A stretch of DNA of 64,000 bases from Sphingobium yanoikuyae (GTDB lineage: Bacteria > Pseudomonadota > Alphaproteobacteria > Sphingomonadales > Sphingomonadaceae). The position numbers and the translations under genes were made by a program. The stretch lies in NCBI RefSeq assembly GCF_013001025.1, contig NZ_CP053021.1:1488001-1552000 (forward strand), given 5' to 3'. Shown piece after piece: positions 1 to 8,412 of the stretch (its first letter is position 1; the number at the start of each line of letters is the position of its first letter). The notes below the pieces were generated by a model. The model saw only the letters and a list, made by a program, of their open reading frames with translations. It was not told the DNA's origin and did not search any database.

Positions 1-1739
1 TGGCGGTCGGCATCCGCCCCGCGACCGCGCTGGCCCGCGACGCCGGCCTGGCCGTCAATCGCGGCATCCAGGTCGACGATCATATGGTCACCAGCGATCC
101 CGATGTGCTGGCGGTCGGCGAATGCGTCGAACATGACGGCAATGTCTATGGCCTGGTCGCGCCGCTGTGGGACATGTGCCGGAGTCTCGCCGACGGCCTG
201 ACCGACCAGCATAGTGGCTACAAGGGCTCGGTCACCTCGACCAAGCTCAAGGTCGCGGGGCTGGACGTCTTTTCCGCCGGGGACTTTTCCGGCGGCGAGG
301 GGTGTGAGGATATCGTCCTGCGCGACGCCTCGCGCGGCGTCTACAAGCGGGTCATCGTCAAGGACGACAAGCTGATCGGCGCGGTCCTCTATGGCGATAC
401 CGTCGATGGCGGCTGGTATTTCGACTTGCTCAAGCGCGAGGAAAATGTCGCCGACATGCGCGACATGCTGATCTTCGGCCAGGCCTTCGCCTCGGGAGGG
501 GGCGCGCTGGACCCTAAGGCGGCCGTTGCGGCGCTCTCGGACGATGCCGAGATTTGCGGCTGCAACGGCGTAGCCAAGGGCCAGGTCGTATCCTGCATCG
601 CCAAGGGCGCGCACAGCCTGGATGCGGTCCGCGCGACCTGCAAGGCGTCGGCCAGCTGCGGTAGCTGCACCGGCCTGGTCGAAACCCTGCTCGCGCTGAC
701 GCTGGGCGACGATGTCCAGTCGGGGCCGAAGACGATGTGCAAATGCACCAGCTTCACCCATGATGATGTCCGTCGCGAAATCGTGGCACAGGACATGCGC
801 TCGATTCCGGAAGTCATGCAGAAATTGAACTGGTCGACGCCGGAGGGCTGCTCCTCCTGCCGCCCCGCGCTCAACTATTATCTGCTCTGCGCGCTGCCGG
901 GCGACTATCAGGACGACCAGCGCAGCCGTTTCGTCAACGAACGGATGCACGCCAATATCCAGAAGGACGGCACCTATTCGGTCGTGCCGCGCATGTGGGG
1001 CGGGCTGACCAACCCCAGGGAACTGCGCGCGATCGCCGATGTGGTCGAAAAATATAACGCCCCGATGGTCAAGGTGACCGGCGGCCAGCGGCTGGATATT
1101 TTCGGCATCAGGAAGGAAGACCTGCCCGCCGTCTGGGCCGATCTCAATGCTGCCGGCATGGTGTCGGGCCATGCCTATGGCAAGTCGCTGCGCACGGTGA
1201 AGACCTGCGTGGGGTCGGAATGGTGCCGGTTCGGCACGCAGGATTCGACCGGGCTGGGCGTCAAGTTGGAGCATATGACCTGGGGATCGTGGATGCCCCA
1301 CAAGTTCAAGATCGCGGCGTCCGGCTGCCCCCGCAACTGCGCGGAGGCGACGATCAAGGATTTCGGCGTGGTCTGCGTCGACAGCGGCTATGAACTGCAT
1401 GTCGGCGGCAATGGCGGCATCCATGTCCGCGCCACCGACCTGCTCTGCAAGGTCGCGACCGAGCAGGAGGCGATGGATTATTGCGCCGCCTTCATCCAGC
1501 TTTATCGTGAGGAAGCCCGCTATCTGGAGCGCACCGCGCCCTGGATCGAGCGCGTCGGCGTCGATTATGTGAAGAGCCGCATCGTCGCGGATGATGTCGG
1601 CCGCGAAGCACTGCGCGCCCGCTTCCTCTTCTCCCAGCAGTTCATGCAGGACGATCCTTGGGCGCGTCGCGCCGCCGGCGAGGACGCCGAACTGCACCAG
1701 CATCTCGCCGAAGTCCGCCCCATGGAGACGCTCGCATGA
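1..1739 (+). CDS. nirB: Nitrite reductase [NAD(P)H] large subunit, 5'-truncated by window edge
   Basis: Reduces nitrite to ammonium in the cytoplasm, as the large subunit of assimilatory NirBD. The reading frame is open from base 3, so the N-terminal FAD/NAD-binding part lies outside the window and about 578 residues remain. Visible from the left are the end of the flavoprotein domain, two BFD-like [2Fe-2S] segments (CGCNG...CGSC and CKC...CSSC), a sulfite/nitrite-reductase ferredoxin-like half domain, and the siroheme/[4Fe-4S] domain with a C-x5-C pair (CVGSEWC) and a C-x3-C pair (CPRNC). The stop overlaps the nirD start in ATGA, so the two are translationally coupled. NirD, NasA and CobA (siroheme supply) follow in one operon. 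Confidence 0.95.
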   Translation, partial: AVGIRPATALARDAGLAVNRGIQVDDHMVTSDPDVLAVGECVEHDGNVYGLVAPLWDMCRSLADGLTDQHSGYKGSVTSTKLKVAGLDVFSAGDFSGGEGCEDIVLRDASRGVYKRVIVKDDKLIGAVLYGDTVDGGWYFDLLKREENVADMRDMLIFGQAFASGGGALDPKAAVAALSDDAEICGCNGVAKGQVVSCIAKGAHSLDAVRATCKASASCGSCTGLVETLLALTLGDDVQSGPKTMCKCTSFTHDDVRREIVAQDMRSIPEVMQKLNWSTPEGCSSCRPALNYYLLCALPGDYQDDQRSRFVNERMHANIQKDGTYSVVPRMWGGLTNPRELRAIADVVEKYNAPMVKVTGGQRLDIFGIRKEDLPAVWADLNAAGMVSGHAYGKSLRTVKTCVGSEWCRFGTQDSTGLGVKLEHMTWGSWMPHKFKIAASGCPRNCAEATIKDFGVVCVDSGYELHVGGNGGIHVRATDLLCKVATEQEAMDYCAAFIQLYREEARYLERTAPWIERVGVDYVKSRIVADDVGREALRARFLFSQQFMQDDPWARRAAGEDAELHQHLAEVRPMETLA

Positions 1740-2104
1740 TCCCGAACACCCAAGTTGGCACCTGGCTGGATATCGGCCCCGTCGACCAGATCTCGCCGGG
1801 CAATGCCCGCACCCTGCCGGTGCGCGGCGGCGAGGAAATCGCCATCTTCCACACGCAGGACAACCAGTTCTACGCGCTGGTCAACAAATGCCCGCACAAG
1901 CAGGGGCCGCTGAGCCAGGGCATCGTCCATGGATCGGTCGTTGCCTGCCCGCTGCACAATTGGAACATCTCGCTCAAGACCGGCAAGGCGCTGGGCAGCG
2001 ATGAAGGCTGCGTGCCCACCATCCCGCTCAAGGTCGAGGCGGGCCGCATCTTCCTGCTGCGCGAGGCAGTCATTCCCGTGCCCAGCGCGGCAAAGGCGGC
2101 CTGA
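1736..2104 (+). CDS. nirD: Nitrite reductase small subunit, Rieske-type
   Basis: Small partner of NirB, 122 residues. The start at 1736 is chosen because its ATG overlaps the nirB stop (ATGA); upstream in-frame starts would lie deep in nirB. A Rieske-like fold is supported by CPHKQG and CPLHNW, the two Cys-x-His cluster motifs. Many enterobacterial NirD proteins lack the cluster ligands. Here both Cys-His pairs are present, so the protein probably does carry a [2Fe-2S] centre. The stop overlaps the nasA start by one base (TGATG). Confidence 0.93.
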   Translation: MIPNTQVGTWLDIGPVDQISPGNARTLPVRGGEEIAIFHTQDNQFYALVNKCPHKQGPLSQGIVHGSVVACPLHNWNISLKTGKALGSDEGCVPTIPLKVEAGRIFLLREAVIPVPSAAKAA

Positions 2105-4713
2105 TGGCACAGGCGATCCGCACCACCTGCGCCTATTGCGGCGTCGGCTGCGGCATCGCCGCCACGCCGACCGGGCCGCGCTCGGTGATCATCAAGGGGG
2201 ACGAGGCGCATCCGGCCAATGGTGGGCGCCTCTGTTCCAAGGGCACGCATCTTGGTGAGACGGTGGCGCTGACCGGCCGCCTGCTCCACCCGATGATCGG
2301 CAAGCGCCGCGCCAATTGGGACAAGGCGCTGGATCTGGTCGCGAAGAAATTTCGCGAGACGATCGAGCGCCATGGCCCGGACAGCGTGGCCTTCTATGTC
2401 TCGGGCCAGTTGCTGACCGAGGATTATTATGTCGCCAACAAGCTGATGAAGGGTTTCATCGGCTCGGCGAACATCGACACCAACAGCCGCCTGTGCATGT
2501 CGAGTGCGGTCGCCGGCCATAATCGCGCCTTTGGCGAAGATATCGTGCCGGCCAGCTATGATGATCTGGAGCAGGCCGACCTCATCCTCCTCGTCGGCTC
2601 CAACACCGCCTGGTGCCATCCGATCGTCTATCAGCGTATCCAGGCTGCCCGCGCAGCGCGCGGCACGAAGCTGGTCGTGATCGACCCGCGCCGCACAGAA
2701 ACCTGCGAGGGCGCGGACCTTCATCTGCCGATCCGGCCCGGCAGCGACGTCGCGCTGATGACCGGGCTGCTCGCCTGGTGCGACGCACAGGGCGTGACTG
2801 ATCCGACCTATCTGGCCGATCATGTGAACGCGCCCGACGGATTCTGGGATCATGTCCGCACCGGCCATGACCTGTGGACGACGGCCCAGGCCTGCGACCT
2901 CGACCCGGCGCTGCTGAAGGCCTTTTTCGAGCTGTTCGCGGCGATCCCGCGCACCGTCACCCTGTTCAGCCAGGGCATCAACCAGTCGATCCGCGGCACC
3001 GATCAGGTCAATGCGATCATCAATGTCCATCTCGCCACCGGTCGCATCGGCAAGCCGGGCGCGGCGCCCTTTTCCATCACCGGCCAGCCCAATGCGATGG
3101 GCGGGCGTGAGGTTGGCGGTCTCGCCTCGACGCTCGCCGCGCATATGGACTTCGCGCCGGAAAATGTCGCCCGCGTCGGCCGCTTCTGGGCCGCGCCACA
3201 GATGGCGACCAAGCCGGGGCTGAAGGCCGTCGACCTGTTCCGCGCGATCGATGAAGGCCGGATCAAGGCCCTCTGGATCATGGCGACCAATCCCGCCGTC
3301 TCGCTGCCCGATGCCGGCCGGGTGCGTGACGCGCTGGAGGCGATCCCCTTCCTGGTCGTGTCGGACATCATCGCCGACACTGACAGCTCTACCCATGCCC
3401 ATGTCCGCCTGCCGGCCGCCGGCTGGGGCGAAAAGGACGGCACGGTCACCAATTCGGACCGCACCATCAGCCGCCAGCGCCCGTTCATGGCATTGCCGGG
3501 CGAGGCCCGGCCCGACTGGTGGATCATCACCCAGGTCGCCCGCCGCATGGGCTGGAAAAACGCCTTTGCCTATGATCGGCCGGCTGACATCTGGCGCGAA
3601 CATGCGCGTCTGACCGCCTATCAGAATGAGGGGCAGCGGCTGCTCAACCTGCGTGCGCAGGCGGCGATCGGCAACGATGCCTATGACGCGATGGACAGTT
3701 TCCGCTGGGGTGGGGTGCCCTTTGCCGATGGGCATTTCCCCACTCCGGACGGTAAAGCGCGGTTGGTGCTGACGAGGCAGATGGATTTGCAGGGGCCGCT
3801 GCGCGACTGGCCGCTGACGCTCAACACCGGTCGCTATCGCGATCAATGGCATACGATGACCCGCACGGGTCTGGCGCCCAAGCTGGCGCGTCATCGCGAG
3901 GAGCCGCTGGTCGAAATCCACCCGCAGGATGCCGATGCGCTGGGCCTGGCCGATCGCGATCTGGCGCGGGTGTCGACCGCGCAGGGCAACAGCATCTTCC
4001 GCGTCAGCATCAGCGACGGGCAGCGGCCGGGCGAAATCTTCACCCCGATCCACTGGACCGACCAGATATCGAGCGGCGGGCGTACCGGCCTGCTACCGCG
4101 TCCGCTGGTCGATCCGCATTCCGGCCAGCCCGGCTTCAAGTCGACCCCGGCCGCGGTCGAGAAGATCTCGACCCAATGGCAGGGCTTCCTGATCCTGCGC
4201 GGGCAGGAGCCAGTGAATCTGCCCTGCCTCTGGGCAACGCGGGTCGCGGTGCCGGGCGGGGCGCTCTATGAACTGGCCGGCAATGGCGATGCCGCCCGAC
4301 TGGAAGCCTGCCTGCCCAGGGGCGAGCGGGTCGAGGCGATCGATCATGTGCGCGGCAGTCGCCGGGTCGCGATCATCCAGGACGGCCGGCTGGCCGGCGT
4401 CCTGTTCGTCACCCGCACCGGCCTGTTGCCCTCGCGCGACTGGCTGATCGGCCAGTTGGCGGCCGACGATGTCGGCGCAACCGTGCTGGCCGCCCGCGGG
4501 CCGGGCAGCCAGCCGGACAAGGGCGCCACCATCTGCGTCTGTTTCGATATCGGCCTCAACCAGATCGTCGCAGCGATCCGCGATCAGAAGCTGGTCGACG
4601 TGCCTGCGATCGGCAAGGCGCTGGGCGCGGGCACCAATTGCGGTTCCTGCCGCCCCGCCATCGCCAATATCCTGGCCCAGACCTCTCAGGAGACATTGCA
4701 TGCAGCCGAATGA
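2104..4713 (+). CDS. nasA: Assimilatory nitrate reductase catalytic subunit with C-terminal BFD-like [2Fe-2S] domain
   Basis: Reduces nitrate to nitrite with a Mo-bis-MGD cofactor; 869 residues. The N-terminus holds the [4Fe-4S] ligand set CAYCGVGC followed by a fourth Cys in GGRLCSKG. The middle is a typical molybdopterin oxidoreductase with a dinucleotide-binding domain near residues 575-690. The last ~50 residues (CVCFDIG...CGSCRP) form a bacterioferritin-associated-ferredoxin-like [2Fe-2S] domain that can take electrons from a reductase partner. No separate nitrate transporter or NasB-like electron donor lies in the visible part. The gene is coupled to nirD and overlaps cobA by 14 bases. 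Confidence 0.95.
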   Translation: MAQAIRTTCAYCGVGCGIAATPTGPRSVIIKGDEAHPANGGRLCSKGTHLGETVALTGRLLHPMIGKRRANWDKALDLVAKKFRETIERHGPDSVAFYVSGQLLTEDYYVANKLMKGFIGSANIDTNSRLCMSSAVAGHNRAFGEDIVPASYDDLEQADLILLVGSNTAWCHPIVYQRIQAARAARGTKLVVIDPRRTETCEGADLHLPIRPGSDVALMTGLLAWCDAQGVTDPTYLADHVNAPDGFWDHVRTGHDLWTTAQACDLDPALLKAFFELFAAIPRTVTLFSQGINQSIRGTDQVNAIINVHLATGRIGKPGAAPFSITGQPNAMGGREVGGLASTLAAHMDFAPENVARVGRFWAAPQMATKPGLKAVDLFRAIDEGRIKALWIMATNPAVSLPDAGRVRDALEAIPFLVVSDIIADTDSSTHAHVRLPAAGWGEKDGTVTNSDRTISRQRPFMALPGEARPDWWIITQVARRMGWKNAFAYDRPADIWREHARLTAYQNEGQRLLNLRAQAAIGNDAYDAMDSFRWGGVPFADGHFPTPDGKARLVLTRQMDLQGPLRDWPLTLNTGRYRDQWHTMTRTGLAPKLARHREEPLVEIHPQDADALGLADRDLARVSTAQGNSIFRVSISDGQRPGEIFTPIHWTDQISSGGRTGLLPRPLVDPHSGQPGFKSTPAAVEKISTQWQGFLILRGQEPVNLPCLWATRVAVPGGALYELAGNGDAARLEACLPRGERVEAIDHVRGSRRVAIIQDGRLAGVLFVTRTGLLPSRDWLIGQLAADDVGATVLAARGPGSQPDKGATICVCFDIGLNQIVAAIRDQKLVDVPAIGKALGAGTNCGSCRPAIANILAQTSQETLHAAE

Positions 4714-5494
4714 CCTCATCGCGCCGGGCGACGTCTGGCTGGTCGGTGCCGGGCCGGGCGATCCCGACCTGCTGACGCGCAAGGCCGAAAGGCTGATCTG
4801 CGCGGCGGACATCATCTTCTGCGACGCGCTGGTGGGGCCGGAGATATTGGACCTCATTCCCGATCATGCGGAACGGGTCAGCGTCGGCAAGCGGTCGGGC
4901 CGCCATTCGAAGGATCAGCAGACGATCGACGAGATGCTGGTGGAGGCGGCGCTGGCGGGCAAGCGGGTGGTTCGGCTGAAGGGCGGCGACCCGGCGATGT
5001 TCGCCCGTTCGACCGAGGAAATGACGGCGCTGCGCGCGGTCGGCGTTCGCGTTCGGATCTGCCCCGGCATCACGGCGGCCAGCGCCGTGGCGGCGTCGGC
5101 GGGCATTTCCCTGTCGCTGCGTGGGATTGCGCGTCGGGTCCAGTTCGTGACGGCGCATAGCCGCCGGGGTCAGGCGCTGGATCTGGATTGGGATGCCCTG
5201 GCCGATCCGGCCTGCACCCTGGCCGTCTATATGGGACGCGAGGCCGCCCCGGAACTCAGTCGCGCGCTGATCGCTGCGGGCCTGCCGGGCGCGACCCCGG
5301 CGCTCATCACCTGCGATGCTTCGCTGCCGCAGGAACAGCAGTTGCGCACGCGCCTCGATCTCCTGCCGCTGGTGACGCAGGCTTTTGCCGATGATCGCCC
5401 GACCCTGATCCTGATCGGAGAGGCGGTGGCTCAGGCCGACATGGCCATGGCTGGCGGAACGGACGATGTCCGCCGATCAACGGCATCGCGCTGA
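4700..5494 (+). CDS. cobA: Uroporphyrinogen-III C-methyltransferase
   Basis: SAM-dependent methylation of uroporphyrinogen III to precorrin-2, the first committed step to siroheme, which NirB needs. The protein has 264 residues, the usual length of single-domain SUMT. Recognisable are VGAGPGDPDLLTRKA near residue 15, the RLKGGDP motif near residue 93 and the GITAASAVAA stretch. The start ATG at 4700 lies inside the end of nasA, so the four genes read as one operon. The CysG oxidase/ferrochelatase half is absent, so those steps must be encoded elsewhere. Confidence 0.95.
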   Translation: MQPNDLIAPGDVWLVGAGPGDPDLLTRKAERLICAADIIFCDALVGPEILDLIPDHAERVSVGKRSGRHSKDQQTIDEMLVEAALAGKRVVRLKGGDPAMFARSTEEMTALRAVGVRVRICPGITAASAVAASAGISLSLRGIARRVQFVTAHSRRGQALDLDWDALADPACTLAVYMGREAAPELSRALIAAGLPGATPALITCDASLPQEQQLRTRLDLLPLVTQAFADDRPTLILIGEAVAQADMAMAGGTDDVRRSTASR

Positions 5495-5540
5495 AGCCGT
5501 AACAGCGACGCCGTATATCCAACTGATAATATTCGGAAGT

Positions 5541-5617
<77 letters not shown>

Positions 5618-5724
5618 ACGGGCTTAAAACCGCCATTTTCCTAGGTTTTCTGCCGTTTTTCACAAACCGGCTTCTTCCCTAGATCACCCCAGTTTGGACC
5701 ATTCGGGACAGGGAAAAACCCAAA

Positions 5725-5856
5725 ATCCCCAGAATTTCCCCAGAGTAATTCTGGGGGGTCTGCCCCGCAATGAACCCACCGAATCAGCGGGTTCGCGGTC
5801 TATAGCGAGGCATGGAGGCCTCGTCTCGCGAAAAGATTCTGGGGAAAATCTGGGGA
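5725..5856. promoter_or_regulatory. Left arm-type repeats (candidate integrase/Xis sites)
   Basis: Five copies of the core CCCCAGA (or its complement TCTGGGG) lie here: two direct copies at 5727 and 5738, and three inverted copies near 5749, 5837 and 5848. Members of the pairs at 5727/5738 and 5837/5848 are spaced exactly 11 bp, one helical turn. The same motif occurs twice with the same 11-bp spacing next to attR (16177, 16188). Repeats of this kind flanking both att cores are expected for the N-terminal arm-binding domain of lambda-type integrases. The assignment is inferred. Confidence 0.6.
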
Positions 5857-5873
5857 TTGGATTGCCCAGAGAC

Positions 5874-5899
5874 AAAAAAGCCCCCGTTACCGGGGGCTT
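5874..5899 (-). terminator. Rho-independent terminator of the integrase gene
   Basis: On the minus strand a GCCCCCG/CGGGGGC hairpin with a four-base loop is followed by six T residues. It begins about 25 bases after the integrase stop codon. Confidence 0.85.
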
Positions 5900-5924
5900 C
5901 CGTTCGTTCGCAGCGATCGGTTGA

Positions 5925-7061
5925 TCAGGATGCGACCAGTTCCATCGCAGCCAAAATGTCGCCGTGGAAAGCGTGGGCGTATCGGGCCGTCTGCGCGATG
6001 TCGGTGTGCGCCAGCAGGTTCTGGGCGATCTTGAGATTTCCTGTTTTGCGAATGATCCGCGTAGCGGCCGAGTGGCGCAGGTCGTGGAATTTGAAATCTT
6101 CGATCCCCGCATTCTTGAGGGCGGTCGCCCAATCTCGACGCCAGCCATCGCGCGAGAATTCGTAGCGCTGCCCTTTCACGCGAGGCGCGTTTCCCTGCTT
6201 GGCGGGTGCTGATCGGCGGCAGGTATATGTGAAAACGGCATCGGTTCCGGCCACAGGCGGGAAGGCGTCGAGAATTTCGCACGCGCGGGCAGTCAGGGGG
6301 AAAGTGTGCGGCCGAGGCGCCTCCCCCTTTGTCTTGAGAAGGATCGTCGCGCGGTTGGCCTGGCGGTCCACCATCGACCGGCGAAGCGACATGATGGAAC
6401 TCTTGCGCTGTCCTGCGATCAAGGCGAATTCGACGACCAGGCAAAGCTCGGGGCTGATGGCCGAAAGGGCTTCCATCAACCGCGTCTCTTCGTCAGCCGT
6501 CAGGTCGCGGATGCGTTCGACTTCCGCCCCCCTGTCGATCGCTTTGGCCCACTTGGGCTGTTCGCCACATTCGAAGCCCAAATCGTCGAGGTGGCGCCAG
6601 ACCCGGCGCAACAGTTCAATTTCACGGTTGATCGTCGCCCCCGCGAGAACGCGCTTGGACTCGGCCTGACGGTTCCGGCGATAGTCCAGCAGCAAGGCGT
6701 GATCGATATCGTGCAAATGGGTATTGGGCGGCATGATGGCGACCAGCGAAGCCATCTGCGCCAGGTAGGTGTCGGCTGCCTTTTGCTGCGCGGCCTTGTC
6801 TTCGTAGTATCGATCACAGGCGGTCTGGAGGCTAACCGGACCCTTTGTCATCTTTTTGCCAGCCGCACGCGCAGCCAGTTCCTCTTTCAGCGACAGGCGG
6901 CGCGCAGCTACGAAGTCCGCCGCATCGCCCGCTTTTCGACAGCGAGTTGAACCGCGCTCTTTGTGACCGGCGATGATGATTTCGTATTGCCAGAACGGGC
7001 TTCCCGGAGCGGCGAAGCAGTTTTTCGGGCGTTTGCCTTCTGGCTTTGCTGTTGCGGACAT
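5925..7061 (-). CDS. int: Tyrosine-type site-specific integrase
   Basis: Phage-type tyrosine recombinase, 378 residues, that should catalyse integration and excision at the tRNA-Pro attachment site. The C-terminal catalytic domain shows the full set: Arg in AGQRKSS, Lys in LLKTKG, H326-x-x-R329 in HDLRHSAAT, H352 in LLAHTD and nucleophile Y361 in TARYAHA. The N-terminal ~180 residues would hold the arm-binding and core-binding domains. The start MSATAKPEGK is chosen because the longer upstream frame (to 7307) is the antisense-like shifted frame of the excisionase gene. The end of that gene overlaps the integrase start by 154 bases, suggesting coupled translation. The gene lies immediately inside attL. 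Confidence 0.93.
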   Translation of the reverse strand: MSATAKPEGKRPKNCFAAPGSPFWQYEIIIAGHKERGSTRCRKAGDAADFVAARRLSLKEELAARAAGKKMTKGPVSLQTACDRYYEDKAAQQKAADTYLAQMASLVAIMPPNTHLHDIDHALLLDYRRNRQAESKRVLAGATINREIELLRRVWRHLDDLGFECGEQPKWAKAIDRGAEVERIRDLTADEETRLMEALSAISPELCLVVEFALIAGQRKSSIMSLRRSMVDRQANRATILLKTKGEAPRPHTFPLTARACEILDAFPPVAGTDAVFTYTCRRSAPAKQGNAPRVKGQRYEFSRDGWRRDWATALKNAGIEDFKFHDLRHSAATRIIRKTGNLKIAQNLLAHTDIAQTARYAHAFHGDILAAMELVAS

Positions 7062-7252
7062 TGGGTGGTCTTTCTTGTCTGATCGGTCAGGTAGGCGGCG
7101 ACGGCCTCGCGCGTGATCCTGGTCATGCTGTGGACCCGGATCACGGCAAGTTCGCCGCTGGCGATGATGCGTCGCACCGTCTTGGCGCTGACGCGGAGAT
7201 ATGTGGCGAATTCCTCGACGGTCATGATGTCGGGGATGGAGGGAATGGACAT
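6908..7252 (-). CDS. Excisionase-like / AlpA-type helix-turn-helix DNA-binding protein
   Basis: About 114 residues. Residues 10-60 (TVEEFATYLRVSAKTVRRIIASGELAVIR...ITREAVAAYL) are a MerR-like winged HTH_17 domain, the fold of many excisionases and AlpA activators. The position directly upstream of and overlapping int supports a recombination-directionality or int-regulating role. The C-terminal tail is basic, low in complexity and lies within the int coding region, so it may matter little. Starts at 7252 or 7225 (MTVEEF) are both possible. An upstream ATG at 7333 would add an unlikely N-terminus. Confidence 0.75.
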   Translation of the reverse strand: MSIPSIPDIMTVEEFATYLRVSAKTVRRIIASGELAVIRVHSMTRITREAVAAYLTDQTRKTTQCPQQQSQKANARKTASPLREARSGNTKSSSPVTKSAVQLAVEKRAMRRTS

Positions 7253-7487
7253 TGGAAATAGTAATGTGCGAGACGTGGTTCTCCCCTCGAAGCCTCTGGT
7301 TGTCCAATCTGGGGACAAATACAGACGAGGCATAATCGAGGACCGAGCGTCAACTCGGCGAATGAAATTTTTGTCTCGAACAGGTTCCTAACAGTTGATG
7401 TCCTGATCTACCGTTAGTGGCGTGAAACGTCGATATTTTTGATTTATCGACGGATCGGAATTTTCCGGCTATCGTCGTCGCGCCCCG

Positions 7488-7691
7488 TCATTCCGGCCGT
7501 ATCTGGCCAGCCGTTACCCGCGCTGTCGTCGTCGGAAATTCCACCTCCAGCGATCCATCTGGGTAGGTCGCAACGATCGCGCCGACGGTTCCGGCCGGGA
7601 CGGTTCGCCTGACGGTCCCGTTCGGGGTGACCCAATCTTCCACGACGGGTTCGACCAGGACGACGACATCGAGGTCGGCGTAATCGGTCAC
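7488..7691 (-). CDS. DUF4926-like small protein
   Basis: 67 residues. The pattern DVVVLVEPVVED...GTVGAIVATYPDGSLEVEF resembles the small beta-barrel DUF4926 family of unknown function. The GTG start at 7691 is chosen because it overlaps the upstream stop (GTGA) and removes an Arg-rich, out-of-character N-terminus present in the longer open frame. It is the third gene of a leftward trio (8236 to 7488). The 235 bases between it and the excisionase gene are relatively AT-rich and probably hold the promoter of the xis-int unit. Confidence 0.6.
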   Translation of the reverse strand: MTDYADLDVVVLVEPVVEDWVTPNGTVRRTVPAGTVGAIVATYPDGSLEVEFPTTTARVTAGQIRPE

Positions 7692-7963
7692 AGGTCGTCC
7701 AGGGTGACCTCGATCCCCTGTCCAGCGTCGAGGCGTGCGGCGGCAGCTTCGAAGGAGCATCGTTCGCCGGGATCGTTGGCGAGCAAGTTCATATCTGAAT
7801 CGTCGGTGACATCGACGCAGATTGAATCCAGCCATTCACCGAATTCTTCGCGCGTCATAGTTCGGCGCTCGGTGATGACCAAATCGGTCGATCGATCGCG
7901 GGCAAGGATACGCTTGATCCGCGCGATTTGAGCGCGACGGGCGGCAGCTATATCATGGGTCAT
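7688..7963 (-). CDS. Small acidic phage protein of unknown function
   Basis: 91 residues, not recognised. The first ~40 residues are basic and helical (AARRAQIARIKRILARDRST), and the rest is acidic (DSICVDVTDDSDMN...EVTLDDL). It is coupled to the DUF4926-like gene by a GTGA overlap and starts 3 bases after the stop of the upstream gene, so the three form a unit. Confidence 0.6.
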   Translation of the reverse strand: MTHDIAAARRAQIARIKRILARDRSTDLVITERRTMTREEFGEWLDSICVDVTDDSDMNLLANDPGERCSFEAAAARLDAGQGIEVTLDDL

Positions 7964-7966
7964 CGT

Positions 7967-8236
7967 TCACCCCCAACGCAGCCGAAACAGCGCCGCGTCC
8001 GCATCGTCGGCAAAGACGATTTCGGCAGACAGCTTGATAGCCAGGCGGCCATCAATCTGCATCATTCGACCGCCCGCGTTTTTGATGCGCCACGCGGAGA
8101 CGTTATCGTCGAGCCAGTTGGTCAATTCATCGTCGAGATTGACCCAGGCGGGAAAATCCACCGGGTAGGTCGGCGAGCGATGGCCCCAAATCGAGTGGCC
8201 GAACCGTGGTGTGATCGTGATTGACGATCCAGTCAT
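7967..8236 (-). CDS. Small phage protein of unknown function
   Basis: 89 residues, not recognised. The composition is normal (DFPAWVNLDDELTNWLDDNVSAWRI) with no membrane segment. The start at 8236 follows a 14-codon open frame (8282-8240 on the minus strand, beginning in an ATGA overlap with the remnant upstream), which may be a leader peptide or chance. It lies just downstream of the deletion junction, so its original promoter may be gone. Confidence 0.5.
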   Translation of the reverse strand: MTGSSITITPRFGHSIWGHRSPTYPVDFPAWVNLDDELTNWLDDNVSAWRIKNAGGRMMQIDGRLAIKLSAEIVFADDADAALFRLRWG

Positions 8237-8280
8237 CGTTCAGCCCCACACCATCCGCATCGTCGGTTGGTCGATCACGA

Positions 8281-8412
8281 TCATCCGGCGCCGTCCTCGA
8301 TTTCGAACAGTTCTCCTATCGTGACCGACAGCGCGATCATAATAGCGGCCAGGCATGCTTCGGCTTCCGCACGCTCGGCACGAAGGCGGTCGATGCGGCT
8401 GCGATCCGTCCT
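8281..8412 (-). pseudogene. 3' remnant of a small leftward phage gene, 5' end lost at the deletion junction
   Basis: On the minus strand an open frame ends at 8281 and reads ...RSRIDRLRAERAEAEACLAA, then AIMIALSVTIGELFEIEDGAG. This is a convincing charged helix followed by a hydrophobic segment, but no plausible start codon precedes it. Its coding sense runs up to about 8410, where the plus-strand tail gene begins to look like a real protein. I read this as the 3' remnant left by the same event that truncated the tail gene. Too short to assign a family. Confidence 0.45.

Noticed and set aside
1870..4053. Long open frame on the minus strand opposite nasA (727 codons)
   Set aside because: It is the antisense of a strongly coding, recognisable gene. 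It is Arg/Gly/Asp-rich with no known motif, a usual shadow in high-GC DNA.
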